A stretch of 64,000 nt of DNA from positions 62,001 through 126,000 of the forward strand of contig NIOE01000002.1 of assembly GCA_002205125.1 (NCBI GenBank). Direction: 5' to 3'. Positions 1 to 8,875 of this stretch are shown here, piece after piece. Made by a program: the position numbers and the translations under genes. Under the pieces are notes generated by a model, which saw only the letters and a program-made list of their open reading frames with translations, was not told the DNA's origin and ran no database searches. The DNA comes from Roseateles noduli. Lineage in GTDB: Bacteria > Pseudomonadota > Gammaproteobacteria > Burkholderiales > Burkholderiaceae_C. Positions within the stretch are counted from its first letter, which is position 1. Each line of letters begins with the position of its first letter.

Positions 1-1733
1 TGGCCGGCGCGGGCATTGCGGGCCCTCGATACTGCCCAGAACGAGTCGGTCTCGCGACATGGCGCCTGCCTTGCGGGGCGAAGCGGCACTTCCGGGGCCT
101 CGCCGGACGGCCACAGGGCGATCCAGAGCGAGGGGGGCACCATCAGGTCCTCGTCGACCGCTCGCCCGACATGGGAAAGCCAGGTGTCGCACCAGCGGAT
201 GCAGCCAGGATCGCCGCGGAAGATATCGCTCATGTCGGGTCTGGCGCGCAGGTTCTGCCGGAACAACCGGAGCGCCTGAACGACGTCGGTCGGAGACGAT
301 CCGTTCATGAAATCCTTCAGTCGTCGCGCATCGAAACGCATGTCCAGGCAGGCGCCCGGCTCGGCCATGGACGCGCCCTTTCCGCCTTGGGGATCACCAG
401 TGAGACCCGGCACGCCCATGCGCTCCAGCAGCTCGATGCTGACGGCGACCTCTCCCATCAGGAAGGATGTCGTCCCCCGGACTGGCGCGTTCGGGCGAGG
501 TGGAGGCCGCCACCAGTCCAGCAGCGGCGCCGACTCCTGGCCGGTGTCGGCGACGAAGCTGCGCCCGTCCTCGGCGACCTTGTCGGTGGCCTGGACCTGA
601 CCGTCGAGCAGGGCAAGTCGCACGGCGCCGCCCGGCGGGCGATGGCGCTTGTCGCCGGTCGATCCCAGGACCAGGAGTCGGCCGCGATCTTCCCCTTCTC
701 CCGGATAGACGCCATTCGTCCGCACGGTGACGGTGAGACTCGGGTCGTTGAATCCCGTGGCTCCCGACAGCGCCTCCAGGAAGCGGGCACCGAAGGGCCC
801 GAACGCGCCGTTGTCGAGATAGCAGGCGACGAGGCTGATGTGCTGCGGCGCGGCGGGGTGTTGCAGTCCGTCGGCGTCCGACAGGACCCTCATGGCCTCG
901 ACGGCCGTCGCCGCCAGCGCCTGGGGCGAACGCCCCGCGACCTGCAGGCTGCCCGAATCCTGGTCGATCATCGATCCCCCGATGAGCACCAGCCGCACGG
1001 TCGGCGGGGTCGACCCGGTCCACGGGGCGACGTGCGGGGCCTCGGCGAGTCGATGGTCGCCGTACTCATCCATCTGCAACACACGCGTGCGCTTCAGGTC
1101 CTTGGGCTTGACGTCGCACGCCATCGACTGATTGAGTTGAACGACATAGAGCCGGTCGTGCGAGGCTGCGGCGGCGGGCGCGGAGAGATCCGTCCGGACC
1201 TCGGCGGCTCTCCCGTAGAGATTGGGGGCCTCCCAGCGCGCCACCGGCTGAGGTGCGCAGGTGAGGGGCTGCGGCAAGGCGGTCAGTTCCGCCAGATGCA
1301 GCAGGTCGTAGCGCCACTCGCCGGCGACCAGGCGCCCGATGATCCGCTGTCCGCTGCGGAGCACGTCCGCATCGAGGACGAGTTCGCCGGGGAGCGGCCA
1401 GTAGCTGAGCCGTTGCCGACGCATGGCCTCCGGTTCGCGAGGGACGATGGCCGGGCTTCGCTTCAGCAGGTGCAGCGCGCCGGCGGTGAGACGTTCGATC
1501 CCTCGCTCGTCCGGGTCCCGGGGAGAGAACCTGATGTCGGTGGTGCGTCGGCCATCCGACGAGATCAGTCGGGCGCGACCGGGAGCGTCGTCGAACTCGC
1601 ACCGGGCACCGGGTCCCAGATGATCGAGCAGGGCAGACAGATGCGGTCCCGGCTGGCCGCGCGTCGTGGAGGCGGGGGCCGTGTCGATGGGCAACGTGAT
1701 ACCGGTCGTCGACTGCAGCGGGGTGAATGACAT
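1..1733 (-). CDS. Partial protein with degenerate C80 (MARTX-type) cysteine-peptidase-like domain
   Basis: The frame stays open from an ATG at 1733 to the left edge, giving about 577 N-terminal residues; the C-terminus lies outside the window. GGAG sits nine bases upstream of the ATG. No signal peptide is obvious. Residues about 191-345 follow the strand/helix pattern of the autoprocessing C80 domain of MARTX toxins: a first strand (LYVVQLNQ), a second strand ending VRLVLIGGS where the family has VGHG, then HISLVACYL where the family has the nucleophilic cysteine, then FGARFLEAL and VTVRT. Cys304 sits at the nucleophile position, but the histidine position is Gly (252-253), so normal catalysis looks lost. 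It is divergent from the CHAT operon, 140 bp away. It may be a toxin or effector, or a pseudo-protease scaffold. The fold assignment is by eye, from memory of the family. Confidence 0.6.
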   Translation of the reverse strand, partial: MSFTPLQSTTGITLPIDTAPASTTRGQPGPHLSALLDHLGPGARCEFDDAPGRARLISSDGRRTTDIRFSPRDPDERGIERLTAGALHLLKRSPAIVPREPEAMRRQRLSYWPLPGELVLDADVLRSGQRIIGRLVAGEWRYDLLHLAELTALPQPLTCAPQPVARWEAPNLYGRAAEVRTDLSAPAAAASHDRLYVVQLNQSMACDVKPKDLKRTRVLQMDEYGDHRLAEAPHVAPWTGSTPPTVRLVLIGGSMIDQDSGSLQVAGRSPQALAATAVEAMRVLSDADGLQHPAAPQHISLVACYLDNGAFGPFGARFLEALSGATGFNDPSLTVTVRTNGVYPGEGEDRGRLLVLGSTGDKRHRPPGGAVRLALLDGQVQATDKVAEDGRSFVADTGQESAPLLDWWRPPPRPNAPVRGTTSFLMGEVAVSIELLERMGVPGLTGDPQGGKGASMAEPGACLDMRFDARRLKDFMNGSSPTDVVQALRLFRQNLRARPDMSDIFRGDPGCIRWCDTWLSHVGRAVDEDLMVPPSLWIALWPSGEAPEVPLRPARQAPCRETDSFWAVSRARNARAG

Positions 1734-1803
1734 CGATCCGATCTCCAAGGAAGTGGCGCAATCGCGATGAGTGGATGGCCAGGCCGACACCGCACTCACG
1801 GTG

Positions 1804-1832
1804 TTGGGGCCCGCGACCCCTTGGCCTAGGAT
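1804..1832 (+). promoter_or_regulatory. Candidate sigma-70 promoter for the CHAT operon
   Basis: TTGGGG and TAGGAT are separated by 17 bases, which would start transcription near 1839, about 34 bases before the chosen CHAT start at 1873. This would place the in-frame upstream ATGs outside the transcript, consistent with the start choice. The boxes are imperfect, so this is a candidate only. Confidence 0.35.
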
Positions 1833-1872
1833 GTTCGTCAGACCAGCGCAGGCCGGTCAGGAGCCGCACAAG

Positions 1873-4800
1873 ATGTTGGGAACGCGCCGGACACCGACGC
1901 GGCGTCGCTGCGCGCCGACACGACAGTTCGCACGAAGTCTGGCCACGTGGGCCCTCGGGTGCGCGGCGCTCGGCCTGCTGGCGCCTGGCGCGCGGGCGCA
2001 GGAAGAAGCGCCCGCGGGCGCCGCTGCCGAGGACGCGGATGCGCAGGACTTGTCCGCGAGCGGGCTGAGCGTCGAGGAGGCGCGTCGCGTGCTCGCCGAA
2101 CCCCTGCCCGATTCGCCCGACGCACGCTACGCGCTGCTGCAGCGGCAGTGGTCCGCCGCGCGGCGCATCGAGGATCGCGCGCGCCAGATCGAGATCGCCA
2201 AGGCACTGATGACGCTGGGTCGCGGTCGCCCTGACGGCGAGGGCTGGATCCGGCTCTACCTGATCACCGAGTACACCTGGGGCAGTTCCGGCGCCGCGCT
2301 GGCGGCCTGCGAGCCGCTGATGGCCGACCGGCAGCTCAGCACGTCCGCCCGCGCGGGCGTCGCACTGCGCCAGACCTACTTCCTGGCCAACGGAGGACAG
2401 GATCGCAACGTGATGCTGCGCGCCTGGAGCCGCGCCGACGCGCTGGCGGCGGAGGCGCTCCAGCAGCAGCCCGGGTTGCCGTTGACGATCGACCGGCTGC
2501 AGGTGCGCTCCGAAGTCGAACGCCTGACCGGCGACGGCGCGGCGGCGGTGGCGACGCTGCGCCAGGCGGTCGCGCGCTCGCGGGAGCTCCTTCGGACCGC
2601 CGACGGATCGCGCGTCCCGGCGGACACGCTGCGGGCCTGGCAGGGCTGGCTGGACGGCTCGCAGGGGATGCTGGTGTATGCGCTGGTCGCGCAGGGCCGC
2701 ACGCGCGAGGCGGCCGACATCGCGCAGGACAACCTCGCGCTGTGGCGGGCCGGCCAGCTCGAGGACGGTCCCGGCGCGCGCTGGCACTACCGTGCGGCGA
2801 CCGCGCTCAACGCCTCGCAGCAGCATGAGGAGGCGTTGGCCGCCGCGCGTCAGTCCGAGGCGATGCTCGCGAAGGCGAACGCCTCGGCGGCGAGCCAGAC
2901 GCGCTGGCTCGCGCGCCAGGAGATCGTGCGGGCGCTGCTCGGCCTCAAGCGCTGGACCGAGGCCGACCAGGCCTATCGACAGTTCCTCGACGAACTCGGC
3001 GCCGACGGCGTGGCGCGAAGCCGCGCGCAGGACAACCGGCTGAGCGCGCTGCTGGCCGCCAAGGCCGGGCGGCTGGACGAGGCGCTGGAGACCGCCGAGC
3101 GCACGCTGCGCTACCGCACGCGGATCTACGGCCAGGACCATCCGCAGACACGCGAGAGCGCCGGCGTGCGCGCCGTCGTGCGGCTGCTGCGCGGCGACAC
3201 GGGCGGCGCGATGAGCGATTACGAGCAGCTCTTCGCTGCGACGCTGGACCGCAGCGACGGCTGGGTGGATCTGGACGCGCGGGGCTTCCGCGGTTTCGTG
3301 CTCGGCTTGGCCTTCGACGAGTTCCTCGCGCACGCGGCGCGACGAGTGATCGCGGGCGAGGTCCTGCCGCCGGCCGCGGTGGATCGCGCCCTGCAGATCG
3401 CGGACCGCCGCAAGCTGGGCAGCACGCAGCGCGCGCTGGCCGACAGCACCGCGCGCATGCTGGCGGCGACGCCGGAACTGCGCGGCCTGCTGGACCGGGA
3501 GCAGACGCTGCGCAAGGCGGCGTCGGGGCAGTACAGCCAGGTGGCCGCGCTGATCGCGGACGAGGACAGGCTGCGCAAGGAGGTCTCCAGCGAAGCTTTC
3601 AAGGCGCTGCCGAAGGAGCAGCGCAAGCCGCGCGAGGACGCGTTGAAGGCGTTGCGTCAGCAATTGCAGGCGCAGCAGGGCGCGGCCGCCACCGCGCGCG
3701 AGGCGCTCGCGGTGCAACGGCAGCAATTGGCTGCGGCCTATCCCGCCTACGCGGACCTGATCACGCCGGCGACGCCGGGCGCCGCGGCGCTGAGCGCCCG
3801 CCTGCGTGCGGGTGAGGGCTTGCTGGTCGTCCACGCGCTCGAAGACCAGACCTTGATCTGGCTCTTGCGCGCCGACGCACCGGCGCAGTTCCGCGTGATG
3901 ACGGAAGGCGCAACCGCGCTGGCCCGTCGCGTGAAGGCGCTGCGCCAGCGCCTCGACCTCAGCGCGATGCCGGCGGGACGGGAGACGCCGCTCGCGCAGG
4001 CGCTGCCGGAGTTGCACGCGCTGCATCGCGAACTGCTGGCGCCGCTGAACCGGCAAGGGCTGCATACGCTGATCGTCGCGGGCGATGGACCGCTCGCCGG
4101 GCTGCCGTTCGCGGCGCTCGTGACCGAGGCGCCGGCGGCCGGCCGGCCCGTGGCCTGGCTGCTGCGTCAGCACGCCGTGGTGCAACTGCCCTCGGGGGCG
4201 TCGCTGCAGTCGCTGCGGCGTGCCGGTCCGATGGCGGCGGCGCCCAAGGCGCTCCTCGGGTTCGGTGATCCCGAGTTCGATCGCGGCGCCGCCCAGGCGC
4301 CTGCGCAGACCAAGGCGGGCGGGAACGCGCGCCATCTGCTGGCCCCGACGCCCACGCGCGCGGCGGGCAGCTACGACGCGCAACTCGGCTTCCGCTATGC
4401 CGACATCCCGCCGCTGCCCGAGACGCGCGCGGAACTGCTCGCGATCGCGCGTGCGCTCGGCGCCGATCCGGTCGCCGACCTGCGACTGGGCGCGGCGGCG
4501 ACCCGCAGCGCGGTGCTGGCGACGCCGCTGACCGATCGCCGCGTGCTGGCCTTCGCGACCCACGGGTTGATGCCGGGCGAGCTGCCGGGCATCTCGAAGC
4601 CGGCGCTGGCGCTGGCCGCCGAGACGCAGGCATCCGCCTCACCGCTGCTGGAGCTCGACGACGTGCTCACGCTGCGCATGACCGCGCAGTGGGTGCTGCT
4701 GTCGGCCTGCAACACGGCCGCCGGCGAGCAGGGCGGCGCGGCGATGTCGGGCCTGGTGCGCGGCTTCTTCTTCGCCGGCGCGCGTTCGGTGCTGGCGACG

Positions 4801-4986
4801 CACTGGGCGGTGGAATCGGCCTCCGCCGCCGCGTTGACCGGCGCCGCGCTGCAGCCCGCCGATACTCGCGCCGGCGGCCTGCGCCGGGCGCAGCTCCAGC
4901 TCGCCGACGGCCAGGAGGGGCAGGGCCGCTGGACGCATCCGTATTACTGGGCGGCCTACGCGCTGTTCGGCGATCCGGCGCAGTGA
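1873..4986 (+). CDS. Exported TPR-CHAT caspase-like protease
   Basis: CHAT domains are caspase-fold cysteine proteases often joined to TPRs. The start at 1873 has AGGAG nine bases upstream and gives a 1037-residue protein beginning with a basic stretch and a hydrophobic segment ending in ARAQ, a likely Sec signal peptide. The frame is open further upstream, but those starts lack a ribosome site. Residues about 50-500 are alanine-rich helical repeats of TPR type, followed by a charged coiled coil near 560-620. The C-terminal CHAT domain has the catalytic pair: His897 in ATHG and Cys946 in LSACNT. Its TGA overlaps an ATG of the downstream frame (TGATG), and the FecR and CHASE2 genes follow. A periplasmic site of action is inferred from the signal peptide. 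Substrate unknown. Confidence 0.88.
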   Translation: MLGTRRTPTRRRCAPTRQFARSLATWALGCAALGLLAPGARAQEEAPAGAAAEDADAQDLSASGLSVEEARRVLAEPLPDSPDARYALLQRQWSAARRIEDRARQIEIAKALMTLGRGRPDGEGWIRLYLITEYTWGSSGAALAACEPLMADRQLSTSARAGVALRQTYFLANGGQDRNVMLRAWSRADALAAEALQQQPGLPLTIDRLQVRSEVERLTGDGAAAVATLRQAVARSRELLRTADGSRVPADTLRAWQGWLDGSQGMLVYALVAQGRTREAADIAQDNLALWRAGQLEDGPGARWHYRAATALNASQQHEEALAAARQSEAMLAKANASAASQTRWLARQEIVRALLGLKRWTEADQAYRQFLDELGADGVARSRAQDNRLSALLAAKAGRLDEALETAERTLRYRTRIYGQDHPQTRESAGVRAVVRLLRGDTGGAMSDYEQLFAATLDRSDGWVDLDARGFRGFVLGLAFDEFLAHAARRVIAGEVLPPAAVDRALQIADRRKLGSTQRALADSTARMLAATPELRGLLDREQTLRKAASGQYSQVAALIADEDRLRKEVSSEAFKALPKEQRKPREDALKALRQQLQAQQGAAATAREALAVQRQQLAAAYPAYADLITPATPGAAALSARLRAGEGLLVVHALEDQTLIWLLRADAPAQFRVMTEGATALARRVKALRQRLDLSAMPAGRETPLAQALPELHALHRELLAPLNRQGLHTLIVAGDGPLAGLPFAALVTEAPAAGRPVAWLLRQHAVVQLPSGASLQSLRRAGPMAAAPKALLGFGDPEFDRGAAQAPAQTKAGGNARHLLAPTPTRAAGSYDAQLGFRYADIPPLPETRAELLAIARALGADPVADLRLGAAATRSAVLATPLTDRRVLAFATHGLMPGELPGISKPALALAAETQASASPLLELDDVLTLRMTAQWVLLSACNTAAGEQGGAAMSGLVRGFFFAGARSVLATHWAVESASAAALTGAALQPADTRAGGLRRAQLQLADGQEGQGRWTHPYYWAAYALFGDPAQ

Positions 4987-5024
4987 TGATGTCGCCCGCC
5001 GCATTCATTCGCGATGAACACACC

Positions 5025-5711
5025 ATGACGACAACGATGACACACGTGCTGAGGGAGGCCGCGCTGATCGCGGCGATGACGATGGTCTCGCTGGCCGCGC
5101 ACGCGCAGGCCTGCGAGGTGGCCGCGCTGGCGGGCGATGCGACCCGCGTCGTCGCGGGCCAGACGCAGCCGCTGAGGCTCGGCGACAAGGTGGGCGAGGG
5201 CGCCCAGCTGCGCACGGGCGACAACGGCCGCGTGCGGCTGCGCTGCCCGGACGGGTCCAGCCTGGTCGTCGGCGATCGCAGCCAGCTGACCTTGACGCGG
5301 CTGAACCTCGGCATCGACGCCGGCACGGGCGTGATGCCCGGTTATGCGGACGGCGCGCGCGACGTGTCCCTGCTGCTCGAACGCGGCCTGCTGGGGCAGA
5401 AGGTCACGCCGTCCGGCTCGGGCAAGTGGGAGGTCCGCACCCCGTCGGCGGTGACGGCGGTGCGCGGCACCGAGTTCCTCGTGGAGGTCGGCGAGAACGA
5501 GCAGACCGCGGTGCTGGTGCAGTCCGGCCAGGTGGCCGTGCTGCCGGGACCGCGCGCCGCGGGGCGGACCCGCGGGCTGGGTGCGCAGCTGCCGGTGCTC
5601 GTCGATCGCGCCGGCGGCACGGACTGCGAGGTGTCGCAGGGCTGTACCGCCGCGACGCAATGGCCGGCGGACCGGGTCCGCGCGGTGCTGGACCGGCTGT
5701 CGGGGGTCTGA
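5025..5711 (+). CDS. FecR-domain periplasmic protein
   Basis: This small exported protein of about 228 residues starts MTTTMTHVLREAA and has a hydrophobic segment ending AAHAQA, a signal-peptide cleavage site. An alternative ATG at 4986 overlaps the CHAT stop but would put a long polar stretch before the signal peptide. The FecR signatures are clear: an early GDKVGEGAQLRTGDNG block, then CPDGSSLVVGDRS, and near residue 145 TPSAVTAVRGTEFLVEVG. FecR domains are periplasmic sensory or scaffold modules; outside iron signalling they are often encoded beside CHASE2 proteins. Its stop overlaps the start of the CHASE2 gene (TGATG), so the two are probably translationally coupled. It is not a classical FecR: there is no FecI sigma factor nearby and no transmembrane-anchored N-terminal anti-sigma domain. 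Confidence 0.85.
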   Translation: MTTTMTHVLREAALIAAMTMVSLAAHAQACEVAALAGDATRVVAGQTQPLRLGDKVGEGAQLRTGDNGRVRLRCPDGSSLVVGDRSQLTLTRLNLGIDAGTGVMPGYADGARDVSLLLERGLLGQKVTPSGSGKWEVRTPSAVTAVRGTEFLVEVGENEQTAVLVQSGQVAVLPGPRAAGRTRGLGAQLPVLVDRAGGTDCEVSQGCTAATQWPADRVRAVLDRLSGV

Positions 5712-8700
5712 TGAGGGGGCGACAACGCGGTGCGTGGCGCTGGCCATCGCGCTGGGCCTGGGCCCAACTGATCGTCGCGCTGCTGGTCACGGGGGCCGTG
5801 GCCATGCTGTGGCTGTCGCGTTTTCAGGCCGGACCGCTGGCGCGCCTGGACGGCGTCGTGCAGGACGCGCAGGTGCAGTGGCGCGGTCGGATCGCGCCGG
5901 GGACGACGTATCCGATCACGCTGGTGCGCTTCGACGACGCGAGTGCCGCGCGCTTCGGCGGCATGGCGCCGGGACGTCCGCTGCTCGCCGACGCGATCAC
6001 GCGGCTGCAGGCCGCCAAGCCGCGCTTGATCGCCGTCGACATGCTGCTGCTCGACGCGAAGCCGGACAGCGATGTGGCGCTCGCCGCCGCGATGCGCGGC
6101 GGTGTGCCGGTGCTGCTGCCGTTCGCGTTGCCGCCCGCCGCCGCGTCCTCGGCTTCAGCCTTGGCCTCTTCGCCTTCCGGGAACCTGCCGACCGGCCTGC
6201 TGTCGCAGGCCTTCATGCGTGCCGAAGGGACGCCGCGCAGCGCGCTGCTCCCGGAGCGCGCCGACGCGCCGCCGGAGCCGCTGCTGTCGGCGGCGAAGTC
6301 GCTGGGCCATGTCCAGGCGGAGCGCGAAGTGGACGGCAGCCTGCGCCACGACCTGCCGGCCCTGCCGCTGGACGGAGAGGTCTATCCGTCGCTGGCCGTG
6401 CGCATCGCCGGCGACGCCATGCGCCAGCCGTGGTCCGAGGCCACGCTGCGCTGGAGCCGCGACATCCGCTGGGGCACGCTGCAGGTGCCGCTGGACCTGC
6501 TGTCGCGACAGGGCGTCAACTACTACGGGCCGGCCGGCACCTTCCCGTCGGTGACGATGGCCGACCTCATCGACGGCAAGGTGCCCGACGATGCGCTGCG
6601 CAACCGCATCGTGATCATCGGCGTGTCGGCGCTCGGCGCCGGCGACCATTTCCCGAGTCCCTTCGACGCCGGTCTGCCCGGCATGGAACGGCTGGCGACC
6701 GTCGTCGACAACATCCTGACCGGTCGCTCGCTGACGCGGCCTCCGTGGGCCGCGCTCGCCGAATCGGGCGCGCTGCTGGTGCTGCCGCTGCTGTGCGCGC
6801 TGCTGCTCGCGCGAGGATCGTTGTGGCGCGGGCTGACGATCGTGGCGCTGCTGGTCGGCGGCGGTCTCTACGGCGCGCAATGGGCCTTCGAGGAGGAGCA
6901 TCTCGTCCTGTCGCTCGCCTACCCGCTGCTGGCGGTGACGGCGGCGAGCCTGGCCGCGCTGACGCTGCGCGCGCTCGCCGATCAGTCCCGACGGCGTGAA
7001 GCGCTGCGTCGGCTGACCGTGAGCGAGGAGCGCTACGCGCTCGCGGCGCAGGGCGCCAACGACGGCCTGTGGGATTGGGACATCGCGTCGGACCAGCTCG
7101 ACGTCTCGGCGCGCTGGCTCGCGCTGATGGGCGACGCGCGGGGAGCGGACGAACAACCGGCCGGCGCGAAGCGCGGCTTTTGGCGATTCGGCAAACGCGC
7201 TGCGCCTGCGGACGAAGCGCGCGGCATCGAACGCTTCACGCGCCCGTTGGACGAGGCGGCGGCGGGTCTGATGCGTGCCGACCTCGACGCGCATCTGCAG
7301 GGGCGCAGCTTCCAGTTCCACCATGTGCTCCGCTTCGAGCAGGGCGGGCAGGCGCGGGCGCTGCTGGCGCGCGGCGCGGCCGTGCGCCGCGACGGCAAGC
7401 CGGTGCGCATGGCCGGCTCGCTGACCGACATCAGCGAGAACGAACGGCTGCAGGCGCAGGTGGCGCACGAGGCCATGCACGACCGGCTCACCGGGCTGCC
7501 GAACCGCGCGCTGTTCGTCGAGCTCGTCGCGCAGCGGCTGGCCAATCCGACGCCCGGCGTCCCGGTCGCCGTCGCGCTCGTGGGCCTGGACGATTTCCGC
7601 GCGTTCAACGAGCGCCACGGCCTGCTGGCCGGCGACGCCGTGCTGGTCGAAAGCGCGCGACGCCTGGCCGGCGGCACGGGCCGCACGGCTCGCGCCGGAC
7701 GCGTCGTCGCGCGACTGGGCGCGGACCAGTTCGGCGTGCTCTTCGAGGCCCGCATCGAGGCCGGCGCGCTCGTCGACCGCGTGCCCGAATGGGCGCTGGC
7801 GCGCATCGAGGAACCGTTCCTGTTCGACACTGTCGACGCCGGGCAGGGCACCGGCGCGCATCGCCTCACCGCCTGCGCCGGCTGGGCCTACACCGGGCAG
7901 GGGAACTTCAGCCCGGACGACCTGATGGCCGCCGCGGAAAGCGCGCTGGCCCGCGCCAAGGCCGCCGGCGCCGGTCATGCGCGCCTGTTCGATCCGGCGC
8001 AGCAGCTGGTCGAGCAATCACGGCGCTGGGTGAAGGAGAACATCGCGCGCGGTCTGGAGGCGGGCGAGTTCCAGCTCCACTACCAGCCCTTCGTGAAGCT
8101 GTCGGACCGGACACTGCTCGGCTTCGAGGCGCTGATCCGCTGGAAGCATCCGACGCGCGGCATGGTGATGCCCGGCGACTTCATCCCGGTGGCGGAGGAG
8201 AGCGGCCAGATCGTCGAGATCGGCCGCTGGACGCTGATCGAGGCCGCGCTGCAGCTGCGCCGCTGGCGCGAGATCGGCTTCAAGGGCGAGATCGCGGTCA
8301 ACGTGTCGGGCGTGCAGCTGGAGCGCGACGAGGAACTGCTGAAGGACGCGCGCGAGACGCTCAAGGCGCTGGGCGACGTGCCGGCCTCGCAGCTCAAGCT
8401 CGAGGTCACGGAGAGCATGGCGATGGCCAATCCGCAGCGCAGCGCGGAGGTGCTGCAGGAACTGGCGCGCATGGGCTTCAAGCTGTCGATCGACGACTTC
8501 GGGACGGGGTACTCGTCGCTGGCCTACCTGCACCGATTCCCGTTCGACACGCTGAAGATCGACCGCAGCTTCGTGATGCGGCTGGGCGCCGGCCGCGAGT
8601 CGCGCGAGATCGTGCGCACCATCGTCGGCCTGGCCGACGCGCTCGGCAAGCAGACCCTGGCCGAGGGCGTGGAAGAGGAGGCGCAGGCCGTGCTGCTGGA

Positions 8701-8809
8701 AGAGCTCGGCGTGCAGGTGGCGCAGGGCTGGCTGTTCGCCAAGGCCCTGCCGGCGGACGAGGCGAAGCGGCTCATCCAGACGGTGCCGTGGAAGAAACCC
8801 GGCGCTTGA
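5711..8809 (+). CDS. CHASE2-PAS-GGDEF(degenerate)-EAL transmembrane signalling protein
   Basis: The start ATG overlaps the FecR stop by one base, giving 1032 residues. Order: N-terminal membrane segment (about 15-38), periplasmic CHASE2 domain (about 45-345, with VRFDDASAARFG and AVDMLLLDAK), three membrane helices (about 350-435), a PAS-like sensor with WDWDIASDQL (about 450-580), GGDEF, then EAL. The GGDEF motif is GADQF, so cyclase activity is unlikely. The EAL domain keeps the metal and catalytic residues: FEALIRW, NVSG, EVTES, DDFGTGYSS, KIDRSF, AEGVE and QGWLF. It should therefore hydrolyse c-di-GMP in the cytoplasm, controlled by periplasmic input, possibly from the co-transcribed FecR and CHAT proteins. 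It is the last gene of the operon; the next gene is convergent. Confidence 0.9.
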   Translation: MRGRQRGAWRWPSRWAWAQLIVALLVTGAVAMLWLSRFQAGPLARLDGVVQDAQVQWRGRIAPGTTYPITLVRFDDASAARFGGMAPGRPLLADAITRLQAAKPRLIAVDMLLLDAKPDSDVALAAAMRGGVPVLLPFALPPAAASSASALASSPSGNLPTGLLSQAFMRAEGTPRSALLPERADAPPEPLLSAAKSLGHVQAEREVDGSLRHDLPALPLDGEVYPSLAVRIAGDAMRQPWSEATLRWSRDIRWGTLQVPLDLLSRQGVNYYGPAGTFPSVTMADLIDGKVPDDALRNRIVIIGVSALGAGDHFPSPFDAGLPGMERLATVVDNILTGRSLTRPPWAALAESGALLVLPLLCALLLARGSLWRGLTIVALLVGGGLYGAQWAFEEEHLVLSLAYPLLAVTAASLAALTLRALADQSRRREALRRLTVSEERYALAAQGANDGLWDWDIASDQLDVSARWLALMGDARGADEQPAGAKRGFWRFGKRAAPADEARGIERFTRPLDEAAAGLMRADLDAHLQGRSFQFHHVLRFEQGGQARALLARGAAVRRDGKPVRMAGSLTDISENERLQAQVAHEAMHDRLTGLPNRALFVELVAQRLANPTPGVPVAVALVGLDDFRAFNERHGLLAGDAVLVESARRLAGGTGRTARAGRVVARLGADQFGVLFEARIEAGALVDRVPEWALARIEEPFLFDTVDAGQGTGAHRLTACAGWAYTGQGNFSPDDLMAAAESALARAKAAGAGHARLFDPAQQLVEQSRRWVKENIARGLEAGEFQLHYQPFVKLSDRTLLGFEALIRWKHPTRGMVMPGDFIPVAEESGQIVEIGRWTLIEAALQLRRWREIGFKGEIAVNVSGVQLERDEELLKDARETLKALGDVPASQLKLEVTESMAMANPQRSAEVLQELARMGFKLSIDDFGTGYSSLAYLHRFPFDTLKIDRSFVMRLGAGRESREIVRTIVGLADALGKQTLAEGVEEEAQAVLLEELGVQVAQGWLFAKALPADEAKRLIQTVPWKKPGA

Positions 8810-8875
8810 AGAGCGCCTAGCCCAGGCCTCCGGCGCGGCCCTGGCACCGGCGCCGGGTCGCGTCCCCCTGGCCCG

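Noticed and set aside
171-1730. A 519-codon plus-strand open frame at the left end
   Set aside because: Its translation is Arg/Gly-rich without structure. The minus strand in the same place gives a balanced sequence with a ribosome site and C80-like motifs, and stays open to the edge.
1066-4563. An 1165-codon minus-strand open frame opposite the CHAT gene
   Set aside because: Antisense shadow: Arg-rich, no motif, while the plus strand encodes a coherent signal peptide, repeats and CHAT dyad.
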